NCBI RefSeq assembly: GCF_019059575.1 | Contig: NW_024881520.1 | Span: 248,001-312,000, forward strand | DNA: 64,000 nucleotides | Direction of reading: 5' to 3' | Source: Amphibalanus amphitrite | Lineage: Eukaryota > Arthropoda > Thecostraca > Balanomorpha > Balanidae | Part shown: one piece after another, positions 43,156-53,040 of the stretch | Layout: every line of letters starts with the position of its first letter | Position numbering within the stretch: the first letter of the stretch is position 1 | The notes under the pieces: model-generated | The model's database searches: none | What the model saw: the letters and a program-made list of their open reading frames with translations, nothing else | Told to the model about the DNA's origin: nothing | Position numbers and translations under genes: made by a program

Positions 43156-46100
43156 CTAATAATACACCGGTGTTCCATAGCGCTGTGCCGGGCGACTCTC
43201 CCGCTCGGTGCGCCGCAGGGTTCGTGGTGCAACGACTCCTGGTCCATCGTCATTGGAAGCATCATTAGCACGAGTGCATTCAGTGCGAGGCGTGACATCA
43301 GACATGACACTCACTACGGGGCCAGGACTAGAATCAGCATTATGTGGCTGCGCGGATACGAAAAGTGGCAGCTCATTTTCGGCACCCTCTGTGTCGTCAA
43401 CCAAACAGTTATCGCTCACGTTGACGGTGCGGTGTCGCAGGTTTCTAACATGATGAGGGGTGCCATCAACTACTACTACCTGTGGAGAAACTACTGAGGA
43501 CACGACACCAGGTTCAGACACGTCCGTGCATCGCGTGCCACGGCGCCTGACCCACACAGCGTCACCAGGGGCGAACTCGCCCGTCCCGCGCGGCGCCGCC
43601 GGCTCCGAGCCGTCCGATCCCTCGCGGCCATTCCCACGGCCGTCCGTTCCCTGGCTGCGCCCTTGACCGTCACTGTCACCGACCGGCAGCTGGCGACCAG
43701 CTGACCCGACACAGTCGCGCACTGTGTAGCGATAAATCCGACCGACGGGGGCATCACTGGCGCTGTCGCTGTCGCGGGGCGACACATTGTAAAGATGCAC
43801 GGCCTCTGGGATTGAGCATTGCTTTCGAGCGGCAATAACCTTAACTGTCCGGTGATGCCGTTCAACAATACCGTTACCGCCCGGCTCGTATGCTGCTCGG
43901 AACCGCAAAACCACGCCCCATTTCGCCGCGAACGCCGCAAAATGTCGTCCACGAAACACAGTGTCATTATCACATAGAATCTCGCATGGCGCTCCACGTT
44001 CGCATAATATCGCTTCCAGATGCGACACAACATTTTCCGCGTCCGGCCGACGCAACTGCCGCCACAAACCGAAACGAGACGGACCGCAATCGATCACTGT
44101 CAGGTACGACTGATGCTGGTAGTGGGTGACGTCGATGGCCAGCCGTTGCCACGTCTCCGGTACCTCCAGCGATCCGTGACGCCAGGTGACCGGTGCCGGA
44201 TCGATTGAGCGGCAGACATCACAGTGATGCACAACAGCACGCACCTGAGACCGAGTAATGGTAGGAGCGATGTCACGGCGGGCGAAATACCAGGTGCGGC
44301 GAATCCCTGGGTGACCGGCGCGCTCGTGCAGCTGAGCAATAGAGGCGTCCACTGTTGCCCCGGTCGCCACCGCCGCTTCTGTGCCGGCGGCCACCGCCGC
44401 GCCGACCACCGCGGTCGCACCCGTGTCGGCGGCCACAGCCGTGCCGACTGCCGCTTCCGTGTCGGCGGCCACCGCCGTGCCGACTGCCGCTCCCGTGTCG
44501 GCGGCCACCGCCGTGCCGACTGCCGCTCCCGTGTCGGCGGCCACCGCCGTGCCGGCTGCCGCTCCCGTGTCGGCGGCCACCGCCGTGCCGACTGCCGCGG
44601 GCCCTGATGCGTCATGCCTCAGCCACTCTTTCGGAACCCGTGTCAGGGCGTCTGCGCGATTTTCGTCTGACCTGACCAGGGTCACTGTCAGCACGAGACC
44701 CATTTCTTCCACCAGCTGGCGAATAAGGTCGACACGCCGCCGGATTAACATCTCGCCGTGTGCCTTAGTGCGGAGCCGAGCTCGCCCACTCAGAGCGTCG
44801 TCAATCCATCGATGGACTGTGGCAGAGTCAGTTCGCAGTTCAACAGTTCTCATCCCCCATGCGATGGCTAGGTTGATACCCTTCACAGCAGCATCCAGTT
44901 CAGCCATGTTTATGTGGGTAGAAGCAGCAGCTTCACGCCTCAGCCAGCAGGCATCCTCCACAGGGCCACCGTCTGCGGTCTCCAAAACAACGCCTGCGGC
45001 CAGCGAGCTGGCATCCGTCCACACCACGGCCGCGTCACCTGAGACACACCACACGCCGTGCGCCGGATCGTCACTGTTCACCCGTTCAGCCACATGATCG
45101 ACCTGCGCCTGCAGCGTACGGTCCGCTGTCATGTCGTCCCAGCCGCGTGTCACAGCATTAGCACGGCGTTTGAGCCAGGCTGTAGCGGGACGCAGCCACC
45201 CACAGACCGGGAGGTGGGCCACCAGGCGACCGCACCAAGCAAACACGCTGCGGCGGGTCAGCGGGCTGGGCGGGGGGCCGACAGGGTTGTCTCGCTCCCA
45301 GTGCAGCTCGTCACGCAGTGGGCGAACTCGCAGTCCGAGCAGCCGCGCACCATCAGACACACGCTCAGGGGCCTTGCACTCGAGTCCATACCTGGCGAAA
45401 TGACTGACAACCCGCTCCGCGCTCGCAATGTCCTCATCTACCAGCAAGTCATCCACATATGAGAGCACTGCACGCTGGATTTCAGGGTCCTGTGCCAGCA
45501 CAGCACTGACGACCGCCTTCATGACTAGCGGCCCTAGGCTGAGTCCAAATCCTAGCCTCCCCAGATAGAAGCGCTGGCCACGAATCTCAACCGTTTGATA
45601 CGGCCATAGACTTTCGTCGAGATGGATCTGAAGGTACGCCTTTTTGAGGTCAACGACCGCCACGTTTCTGCCGTGACGCCGCCACTTCCTCAGCTGATCG
45701 GCGCAGACATCTGCTTCAGCGGTGTGGGCGTTTAGGTGGCTGTTTAACTCCCGATAGTCCAGCACCGGCCTCACTTTCTCCTTATTCTTCTGTTGTACAG
45801 CCATCAGCGGTACGAGCCCTCGCGGTGGGCCGAGCCGCTGCTCGTCGTATGGCAGCAGCCAGCCGTTGCTGATCCATGTGTCCAGCTCCGTGTCAAATTC
45901 GTAGCGGGCGGACCGTGGCACGGAGTACTGGGGCACAGAGTTTTCCAGGCACTCAGGGCCAGAGTTGTCCGCCCACTTCCAAGCCACAGTCCACTTTCGC
46001 TCTGCCGAGTCGAACCGCACACTAAAGTCCGGCGCGTCAACTTCGAGTGGTGCACGGGCAGCGGCTCCACAGAAGCGGACTTGAGACGGTGACTGCACAC

Positions 46101-46473
46101 TGACACCCCCCAGGCTAGAGATGCCAGACATGCCGATAATTAGTTCCACTCCCAGGGGCCGCTCGCTCACCACCAGCACACTCACTCGGGCCCGCTGCCC
46201 GGTCACAGTCACCACGTCAGCACTGCCCGAGCCAGTGCACTGAAACTCGTCACCGCTCATCGTCGTCACCGAGACAGGTCCGCGCTGCCATTGTTCGCAG
46301 AACGGTGCATAAATGATGTTATCGGTGCAGCCGGTGTCGATTAGCGCTCGACAGTCTCGCCCGTTGACTCGCAGTTGCACGACTGGCAGAGCGCCGCTCA
46401 GTGCTGCACGCGAGAGGACGCCGGCGCTGACTCGTCCTCTCCTCCGTCGTTTCCCGCAGCTCGGCGGGGGCAT
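43156..46473 (-). CDS. Ty3/gypsy-type pol polyprotein
   Basis: Enzymes of the retrotransposon, made by -1 frameshifting from gag. The frame includes an ATG at 46473, but entry is expected at the slippery site 46449-46455. Domains by residue from 46473: protease with LIDTGCTDN (about 45); reverse transcriptase with VLDYRELN (about 240) and YVDD (about 340); RNase H with VWTDASS (about 484); a repetitive Ala/Gly/Thr linker (about 625-700); integrase zinc domain (HERAGHPG near 717, CDVC near 750); and catalytic Asp, Asp, Glu in AIDVTH, CDNDTVF and GIVERHH (about 780, 836, 870). Near 970 a DAVWVRRRG segment looks like the small C-terminal DNA-binding fold. No stop or frameshift is seen. Confidence 0.92.
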   Translation of the reverse strand: MPPPSCGKRRRRGRVSAGVLSRAALSGALPVVQLRVNGRDCRALIDTGCTDNIIYAPFCEQWQRGPVSVTTMSGDEFQCTGSGSADVVTVTGQRARVSVLVVSERPLGVELIIGMSGISSLGGVSVQSPSQVRFCGAAARAPLEVDAPDFSVRFDSAERKWTVAWKWADNSGPECLENSVPQYSVPRSARYEFDTELDTWISNGWLLPYDEQRLGPPRGLVPLMAVQQKNKEKVRPVLDYRELNSHLNAHTAEADVCADQLRKWRRHGRNVAVVDLKKAYLQIHLDESLWPYQTVEIRGQRFYLGRLGFGLSLGPLVMKAVVSAVLAQDPEIQRAVLSYVDDLLVDEDIASAERVVSHFARYGLECKAPERVSDGARLLGLRVRPLRDELHWERDNPVGPPPSPLTRRSVFAWCGRLVAHLPVCGWLRPATAWLKRRANAVTRGWDDMTADRTLQAQVDHVAERVNSDDPAHGVWCVSGDAAVVWTDASSLAAGVVLETADGGPVEDACWLRREAAASTHINMAELDAAVKGINLAIAWGMRTVELRTDSATVHRWIDDALSGRARLRTKAHGEMLIRRRVDLIRQLVEEMGLVLTVTLVRSDENRADALTRVPKEWLRHDASGPAAVGTAVAADTGAAAGTAVAADTGAAVGTAVAADTGAAVGTAVAADTEAAVGTAVAADTGATAVVGAAVAAGTEAAVATGATVDASIAQLHERAGHPGIRRTWYFARRDIAPTITRSQVRAVVHHCDVCRSIDPAPVTWRHGSLEVPETWQRLAIDVTHYQHQSYLTVIDCGPSRFGLWRQLRRPDAENVVSHLEAILCERGAPCEILCDNDTVFRGRHFAAFAAKWGVVLRFRAAYEPGGNGIVERHHRTVKVIAARKQCSIPEAVHLYNVSPRDSDSASDAPVGRIYRYTVRDCVGSAGRQLPVGDSDGQGRSQGTDGRGNGREGSDGSEPAAPRGTGEFAPGDAVWVRRRGTRCTDVSEPGVVSSVVSPQVVVVDGTPHHVRNLRHRTVNVSDNCLVDDTEGAENELPLFVSAQPHNADSSPGPVVSVMSDVTPRTECTRANDASNDDGPGVVAPRTLRRTERESRPAQRYGTPVYY
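44423..44602 (-). repeat. in-frame 36-bp repeat in pol, five units
   Basis: Units of 36 bp starting at 44423, 44459, 44495, 44531 and 44567 encode GTAVAADTGAAV-type 12-residue repeats. They lie exactly between RNase H and the integrase zinc domain. Shorter degenerate copies continue to about 44345. Confidence 0.9.
46390..46455 (-). promoter_or_regulatory. -1 ribosomal frameshift signal (slippery site plus pseudoknot)
   Basis: On the minus strand GGGAAAC (46455-46449) lies in the gag frame as G-GGA-AAC; slipping one base back enters the pol frame. After a 7-nt spacer, GAGAGGACG (46441-46433) pairs with CGTCCTCTC (46420-46412). The 12-nt loop holds AGCGCCG, which can pair with CGGCGCT at 46396-46390, giving an H-type pseudoknot with stems of 9 and 7 bp. 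The gag stop (46398-46400) lies inside the structure. GGGAAAC is a known efficient slippery heptamer. Confidence 0.88.
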
Positions 46474-46599
46474 GAGAAGGACATATGGCCTATATCACCG
46501 CATGCCCAGCAGCGCCGCGGCCGGCTGGCCCGGCGCGACGGTCCCTCCTGCGCTGACAGCCGCTGACGGGAGAGGGCGGGGGCGAGGGGTGCCGGCCCG

Positions 46600-46637
<38 letters not shown>

Positions 46638-47195
46638 GCGCTCGTCGCTGAGCACAGCTCTGGCGCGCGCCAGCACACTGGCAAGGTCGAGCCCTTCCGC
46701 TCTAGACCCAGCCCGCACCATCTGCCGAACAGACTCGGGCAGACCTGCTACAAAAGCGCAGGTCAGCGCACGCTCCGGTACGCCACCAAACAGCTGTGCC
46801 AGCCGCTGAAGGTCCGCCAGAAACACATCGGCTGACTCTCCACTGCGGAGTCTTCGGGTGGTGAAGGCCTCGTATGCTGCATGCTGATCAAGCGCAAAAG
46901 CCTGGTACAGGCCTGCGCGTATGGCCGCCAAACTGCCACGGCTTTCGTCCGGCAGCTGCGCCCACACGGCGAAGGCTCCGCCGGTCAACCGGAGTGGGAT
47001 GATCGCTGCTGCATCCACTCCGCGGTGCTGGCAGAGCAGCTCCGCTCTGCCCAGCCATTCGACCACATCGCCGGTCCCATCGAATTCGGCGATCACACGC
47101 GCGTCGAATGCGACACTGGGCGCCACCACCACGGTCTGTCCACTCGAGTCCACTCCTTTCACGTCTACAGTCCCACTGCCGGTCTTGTTGGCCAT
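46398..47195 (-). CDS. Ty3/gypsy-type gag
   Basis: Structural protein of the retrotransposon particle. From the ATG at 47195 (MANKTGSGTVDVKG), 22 nt inside the 5' LTR, it has 265 residues. An in-frame ATG at 47243 inside the LTR would add 16 residues. A capsid-like region (about 30-150) contains RLAQLFGGVPERALTCAFVA. An Ala run of about a dozen residues encoded by GCC/GGC repeats (about 46594-46635) follows. The C-terminus has one CCHC zinc knuckle, CWACGDIGHMSFSC. It overlaps pol in the -1 frame. Confidence 0.87.
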
Positions 47196-47217
47196 TTTTC
47201 GCAATGCCGAAATAGCT

Positions 47218-47418
47218 TGTAGTTTCTGTATGTATTTCCACACGGTCGCTCACCCACCACGGGCTATCGCCGACCTCACACTGCCGCGGCCCGCGGCTCC
47301 CGTCCACCGCTTGTCGCCGCCGGGGAGACACATGGCCGGCACATGGGCCCGCGTCGGCCGAGTCCGACCCCAGCCCCGTCCACCCAGCCCGGGTCCGGGC
47401 CAGACCGATACAGTTACA
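47218..47418 (-). repeat. 5' LTR of the Ty3/gypsy-type element
   Basis: 201 bp, matching 42873-43073 with no difference seen. No TGG-starting primer binding site follows directly; the 22 nt to the gag ATG read AGCTATTTCGGCATTGCGAA and on. Confidence 0.93.
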
Positions 47419-47423
47419 TGTTT

Positions 47424-49105
47424 TAAGTATTGACAACAAACCTTCGGTTACTGCGTAGGATGCATACGGCTTGCACTTGGTGGAGATGGAGAACCCGGGG
47501 AGAGCTGTGGCCAACGACATACCATTGGAACGCTGCCTATGAACAATCGAGTTTAGTTACCAGCCCATCGGAGAAGCGTTGCCAGCTTACTCAGCAGTTG
47601 CTATGTGGCTTGTTGATGTCACGCCGTGTGCAAACTTCAATATTTACCGCCAAGTGTTCTAAAGTTTGCACTATTCTTTCAGCATTATCAACACAATGGA
47701 ACGACATCCGCGTCGAATGGGAAGTACCTATGTAAATGTAAGGAGATGCTTTTGGTCCGTTGGATTCCTTGGGCTTCCATACATCTGTGAGCATGAGAAA
47801 ATTAGGATGTTTAGTTTAAACAAGAATATCAGAAGCAATGCGATATGCTATGCCTAACTAAAATGTAATCGAGCACATTCATCAAATTTCAGGATAATAA
47901 ATAAGCCATATGAAACACGACTTCTCACTTTACACATGATTTTGATGTTGAACATTGTGCATGTAACCGTGACATGACCTCCACTGCCGCACATGACCCC
48001 TTATCAAAACGTCCGCCGCTTCCACTGCCGCTGCTCCCGACTCCCTTGCAGTGCACTGCCCACTCCCAAGGCCTGACCCGCGCTGCAGACTACGACATTC
48101 TACCCGACCGGAGCCGGTTAACTATCTGGGCTCAGGTGAGGCTGGCTCAATTTTCTGGCGCAAGGGCCGCCGCCGTCTCCATTGCAGTATGCCATGAGAG
48201 CCGTTGCAGTGTGCAATCTCCAGAGGCCATTGCACACTGGCTAATGGCGGCGGCGGACGCGGCGGAAACGGGCAAGAGGAGAGACATGGGGGAGAGCGAC
48301 AGGGAGGAGAGGAGGGGACTGGGGGAGAGCGACAGGAAGGAGAGGAGGGGACCGGTGGAGAGCGACAGGGAAGAGTGAATTGGGCTGTGGAACAGACAGG
48401 GAGCCCGGCGCCCTGCACCATTTCCTACCTAATAATACTCGTGGCATCAACATTTTACATACTTCCCGCACTGCCACTGCAGAATAATCAACACACTTCA
48501 CTTTTAACGGGCATCACAAATTGAATATCCTTCGCATGACGCTAGCGCCCATGCTCACAGCATTCCTTACATTTGCAGAATGGTCAATTCACGACACAAT
48601 TATGCGCTATAAACAACAGCGCTCTACGTTAATCTATCTAAACCAGAATGCTTAAACTGTCGCGATCATTAACTGCAGTCTGCAGTCTGCAATCAGTCCC
48701 CTTGTTGACTGCTCTCATTCCCAACGCCCTACTCGGATCCTGGGAGTGACACGGTGTGTCAGCGAAGCTCCGGTGTCGGCTCCGGTGTCAGGTCACTCTC
48801 GCAGTCTCCGACGATAACGACGACGGTGCGGGGCCGCTCCGACGTTCCGTCTCGTCCGACTCAGCGTCGGTGGCGTCGGAAAGAACAACACGCGCTGATG
48901 GAGCGACCGACCGCGGACGGGACGGACCGAGCAGCGACAAACAATGGATGAGAATAGACCCGACCAACCGCGCCACCCACCGCTTGTTAAAGCTTTCTTA
49001 ATTGTCATCCCGGCTAGCCGATAGTATACCTATAGCCAGGAAATCAGTCAGTGAGGTAAATACGGACGCATAGCGCAAAGATCACATCACCATTATACAG
49101 TGACT
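47424..49105. other. stretch without a recognised gene
   Basis: No supported gene; contains a 33-bp tandem repeat at 48291-48376. Confidence 0.5.
48291..48376. repeat. 33-bp tandem repeat, 2.6 units
   Basis: Units start GGAGAGCGACAGGGAGGAGA at 48291, 48324 and 48357. Confidence 0.9.
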
Positions 49106-49109
49106 TTAA

Positions 49110-49576
49110 AGGGACCCTCCCACCTTCAAAAAAGTTAATGAATTGGCACGAAAGTGATGTCGCTCGGTTCAGAAAGAGCGAAAACGAATATCTACCAAAT
49201 TTCATCGAAAAATATTCACCGGTTTTCAAGATATTAGACTTTTACTTTTGTTTACTTTTTGGGATCTCCGCTGTTCCTAGCGACTTTATTTGAAAGTGCG
49301 GCATTTGTTGCGCGCAAAGCAGCATATACCACCGCGTGCTACCAAACGTTTTAGTAAAATATTTAAAAATCGTTAGATCTCCGCTGACGTCACAAATTCT
49401 AAGGGGGCATACCAATGCACTAGCCCCTTAGAATCCGAAAACTGCAAGTTTGAAATTCCATATCTCCGAATTAAAGCATTTGTCGATGTTGTGAGTGCCC
49501 AAACCGGTATTTGCAGGCCATGGCCACCAATTTGGCTGTCTCAACTCAAAACTAATGTTAAGGTGGGAGTGTCCCT
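49110..49576. mobile_element. TTAA MITE, copy 2 of 5
   Basis: 467 bp, AGGGACCCTCCCACCTT at the left; the right end carries GGGAGTGTCCCT, a change shared only with the next copy. TTAA at 49106-49109 and 49577-49580. Orientation opposite to copy 1. Confidence 0.85.
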
Positions 49577-49580
49577 TTAA

Positions 49581-50048
49581 AGGGACCCTCCCACCTTCAA
49601 AAAAAGTTAATGAATTGGCACGAAAGTGATGTCGCTCGGTTCAGAAAGAGCGAAAACGAATATCTACCAAATTTCATCGAAAAATATTCACCGGTTTTCA
49701 AGATATTAGACTTTTACTTTTGTTTACTTTTTGGGATCTCCGCTGTTCCTAGCGACTTTATTTGAAAGTGCGGCATTTGTTGCGCGCAAAGCAGCATATA
49801 CCACCGCGTGCTACCAAACGTTTTAGTAAAAGATTTAAAAATCGTTAGGGCTCCGCTGACGTCACAAATTCTAAGGGGGCATACCAATGCACTAGCCCCT
49901 TAGAATCCGAAAACTGCAAGTTTGAAATTCCATATCTCCGAATTAAAGCATTTGTCGATGTTGTGAGTGCCCAAACCGGTATTTGCAGGCCATGGCCACC
50001 AATTTGGCTATCTCAACTCAAAACTAATGTTAAGGTGGGAGTGTCCCT
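49581..50048. mobile_element. TTAA MITE, copy 3 of 5
   Basis: 468 bp, same orientation as and almost identical to copy 2, including the GGGAGTGTCCCT right end. It shares single TTAA sites with the copies on both sides. Confidence 0.85.
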
Positions 50049-50052
50049 TTAA

Positions 50053-51581
50053 AGGGACCCTCCCACCTTAACATTAGATTTGAGTTGAGATAGCCAAAAT
50101 GGGGTCCCTGGCTCACAATTACCGGTTTCGGCACTCACAACATCGAGAAATGCCTTAACCCTCGCCGGACCTATTGGTTTTCTACATACGCGCCGGCCGA
50201 GGGGGGGGGGGGGGGGCGGGTACGACCCCCCCCTCGCCGTTTCGCCCCTGGTGGAGCTAGCGCGTCGCGGAAAAAACGAGCGTGTGCGCCGTTACGAGAC
50301 GCAGAGATTGGTACCCGATTTTAAGGTCCTAGGTCAACCGGTGACCTCTGAGGTCAGGTCAAGTGCCCCAGGGTACGGTTCAGTTTTTGGTGAATAACTT
50401 CGCAAAAAACGGCCGCAGAGCCGCGATTTTGGCAGCATCGTGCTCGCCTTGCTCAGGCGCGTCGAATGATATACTTTTTGTTCGGGTCAGGTCAACTTAG
50501 GGTGTTGACCTCAGGTCAAGGTCAGGTCAGCACCCCCAGGTCACGAAGCTGGTCGAAAGAGGTCATGTCGCATATCATTCGATTCGGCAGGTCTTCCTGA
50601 GTCCATTGGTGGCTTTCCCGACTCGCTAGCTCAATTTGATCGGGAGTTATTGACGAAAAACTAATATGACCTTGATGACGTCATAAATGACGTCACGGAA
50701 GGTCAACATTGCAAAAGTGACGCATCTAACCTTGCAAGGAGTGCATCAAATCACGATTCTGTGTGCTTGAGATAGTTGGAGATCGTTTCCGGCGCCAGAA
50801 TAGCAGTTTGAATTTTTCCCCATTGACTTATAATGGTGAGGTCACGAAAATGACCTGACCTCATATGACCTTTAGGAAAAATCCGAGATATACAAGTTGT
50901 GAGACCCATAATGGATACTAGATCCTGCAAGTTTCATTTCCCTGTGACATCTCCTCTGGCAGTGAGGGCGTTGCGAAGTTGCGACATCTGAAGACCATGC
51001 AGAGGTTCACTTATGACGTCATAGGTCAGTGACCTGACCTGACCCAAAAATGCGGTTGGTGTCAAAAGATGCGGCTTGGATCAAAGGTCAGGTATGCCAA
51101 GTTTCAGCTCTCTATCGCCAGCGTGTTCGGAGCTATCGTGAAAAAAACCTATGGGGGGGGGGGCGGCACCCGCCCCCCCTCGGCCGGCGAGGGTTAAATC
51201 GGAAATATTGAATTTCAAAATTGCAGCATTTTGATTCAGAGGGGCTAATGCATAGGAATACCCCTATGAATGTGTGACGTCAGCGCAGATATCTGACGAT
51301 TTTTAAATGTTTGACTAAAACGTTTTGTAGCACGCGGTGGCATATGCTGCTTTGAGCGCAACAAGTACCGCACTTTCAGCTACCAAACTATTGCTTCCAA
51401 ATAAAGTCGCTAGGAACAGCGGAGATCCCAAAAAGTAAACAAAAGTAAAAGTCTAATATCTTGAAGACCGGTGAATATTTTTCGGTGAAACTTGGTTAGA
51501 TATTCGTTTTCGCTCTTTCTGAACCGAGCGACATCACTTTCATGCCAATTCATAAACTTTTTTGAAGGTGGGAGGGTCCCT
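50053..51581. mobile_element. TTAA MITE, copy 4 of 5, interrupted
   Basis: Same orientation as copy 1, opposite to copies 2 and 3. It is split at 50155-50158 by the element at 50159-51193; removing that element gives CCTTAAATCGG exactly as in copy 1. The right end meets another variable-end element at 51586. Confidence 0.85.
50159..51193. mobile_element. TTAA element with variable ends (core CGCCGG), nested in a MITE
   Basis: A 1,035-bp element, CCCTCGCCGG to CCGGCGAGGG, with TTAA duplicated on both sides (50155-50158 and 51194-51197). The core recurs as CGCCGGCCGAGGG about 34 bp inside the left end, before a long G-run and GTACGACCCCCCC. The mirror hairpin is at about 51152-51180. AGGTCA-type hexamers are frequent (50328-50362, 50484-50540, 50860-50872, 51024-51046). 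No transposase is seen. Confidence 0.9.
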
Positions 51582-51585
51582 TTTA

Positions 51586-52440
51586 CCCTCGCCGGCACAG
51601 GCCATTTTGCGTCCTTCGACGGCACAAGGGGGGGGGGGGGTGGTACGACCCCCCCTCGCGTTTGGCTCCTGATCGAGCTAGAGCTTCGCGGAAAAAAAGA
51701 GCGTGTTGCCCGTCACGAGACGAAGCCGATGATACCCAATTTTAAGGTCCTAGGTCATCGGGTGACCTTCCAGGTCAGGTCAATGACCCGAAAACCGGGA
51801 AAATCGGGACCTGTTAGAAAGTCGTAAAGTGTGGCTGCTATGAGGTTTTCCGGGGTGCTGATCACAAATAGCGTGTTAGTTTTGATCAGAGATGATGTTT
51901 TTAAGCATTTAGACCAGGTCGGGTCAGGTCAGGTCAGGTCAACCGGTAGGGGTTGTGACGGGTATTCGTAATACGTGTCAACCGCCTCTGGCAGCTTCGT
52001 AACATGTTACGAAGGCACCAAAACTACTTCGTAAATGTTCAAATGGTTGCGAAATTCGAATTCAGCTCCAAAAACTAGCCTAGAAACATATAAAACTCGA
52101 AAAAGTGAACCGAGGTCACCCGAGGTCACCAAAGGTCAATGACCTGACCTGACCTTCAGGTGACCTTGACACCCACCCTAATGTATGGGAGCAACATCAA
52201 ATCAAATGTTTGAACGTTTGAAACCACGAAAAGCTTGCAAACGCGCGGCTAATGTGAGCCGACATACGCCGAATCGCGATTTCGGTCAAACATGGTCACG
52301 GAAAAGAGGTCACAGGTCAAAGGTCATTGGGGTCAGGGTCATGAGATTTTTAGGGAACGTGTAAAATTGATCAATGCGAGGGTACTGAAAGTTTCGCCGT
52401 TTATGAGCAGTTGGATTCGATGTTACTCCGTCTCCCTCCC
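51586..52440. mobile_element. TTAA-type element, right end unclear
   Basis: It starts CCCTCGCCGGCACA immediately after TTTA (an altered TTAA, 51582-51585) at the end of the MITE copy. A second core copy CGACGGCACA precedes a G-run and GTACGACCCCCC. AGGTCA-type hexamers are dense (51748-51782, 51913-51945, 52107-52165). The inner-right motif 'ggtactgaaagtttcgcc' (about 52381-52398) matches 14089-14106. The terminal repeat itself is not found; the sequence passes into a G-run at about 52460. Confidence 0.6.
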
Positions 52441-52517
52441 AGGTGAGCCGACGGCGGGCGGTGGGGGGGGGGGGGGCAGTAGGCAGGAATCGAGACCTCT
52501 CGTCGGTTGAATTCTAA

Positions 52518-53040
52518 AGGCCGCCGTCCACTGCGACGGAATTCCGTCCGGAGTCCGTCCGGAATGTCGCCGCACGCTGGCCGCATCCGGTCCGGATGCG
52601 GTCCGGATGCGATCCGGATGCGGAGAGCTAATAAATGTTTCCTATCACTTATTACCAAATAAAATATTGCAAGTAACCAGCAGCGAATACTCTTGCCATT
52701 CTAAGGAAATAATTTTTACTTACTTCATGATGATCGAGTTCCAATTCTTCGTACAATTCACAATGTTTGCCTCCGATACGGCCCCAAACCACGTCTGTTC
52801 CGGACGTTCCGGATGCGTTTTCCGCAGAAAAGTTCAACGCGTCGGACATCACTCTTCCGTCTCCGTAGCAACCGCATCCGAAACGCATGCGGAGAGCTGA
52901 CGGAAAATCAACAGCTGATTGCCGTTCGGATGCGGTCCGGACGGAGCGCACACGATTTCCGTACGGACCGGATGCGCCCATAGGGTTCTGTGTTAAATTC
53001 CGTACGGACCGCACGCGTTCCGCACAGTGGACGGCGGCCT
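52518..53040. mobile_element. PIF/Harbinger-like MITE
   Basis: 523 bp with the inverted repeat AGGCCGCCGTCCACTG at both ends and the target duplication TAA (52515-52517 and 53041-53043), the 3-bp type of PIF/Harbinger. The interior near each end repeats CCGGATGCG and its complement many times (52580-52622 and 52925-52975). No coding. Confidence 0.75.

Larger units (their letters stand above)
42873..47418 (-). mobile_element. complete Ty3/gypsy-type LTR retrotransposon
   Basis: A 4,546-bp minus-strand element with two 201-bp LTRs that show no difference by eye, the 5-bp target duplication TGTTT (42868-42872 and 47419-47423), gag and pol in a -1 overlap, and the domain order protease-RT-RNase H-integrase, which defines the Ty3/gypsy type. 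Matching LTRs and open frames indicate very recent insertion. The clade within Ty3/gypsy is not assigned. Confidence 0.94.
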
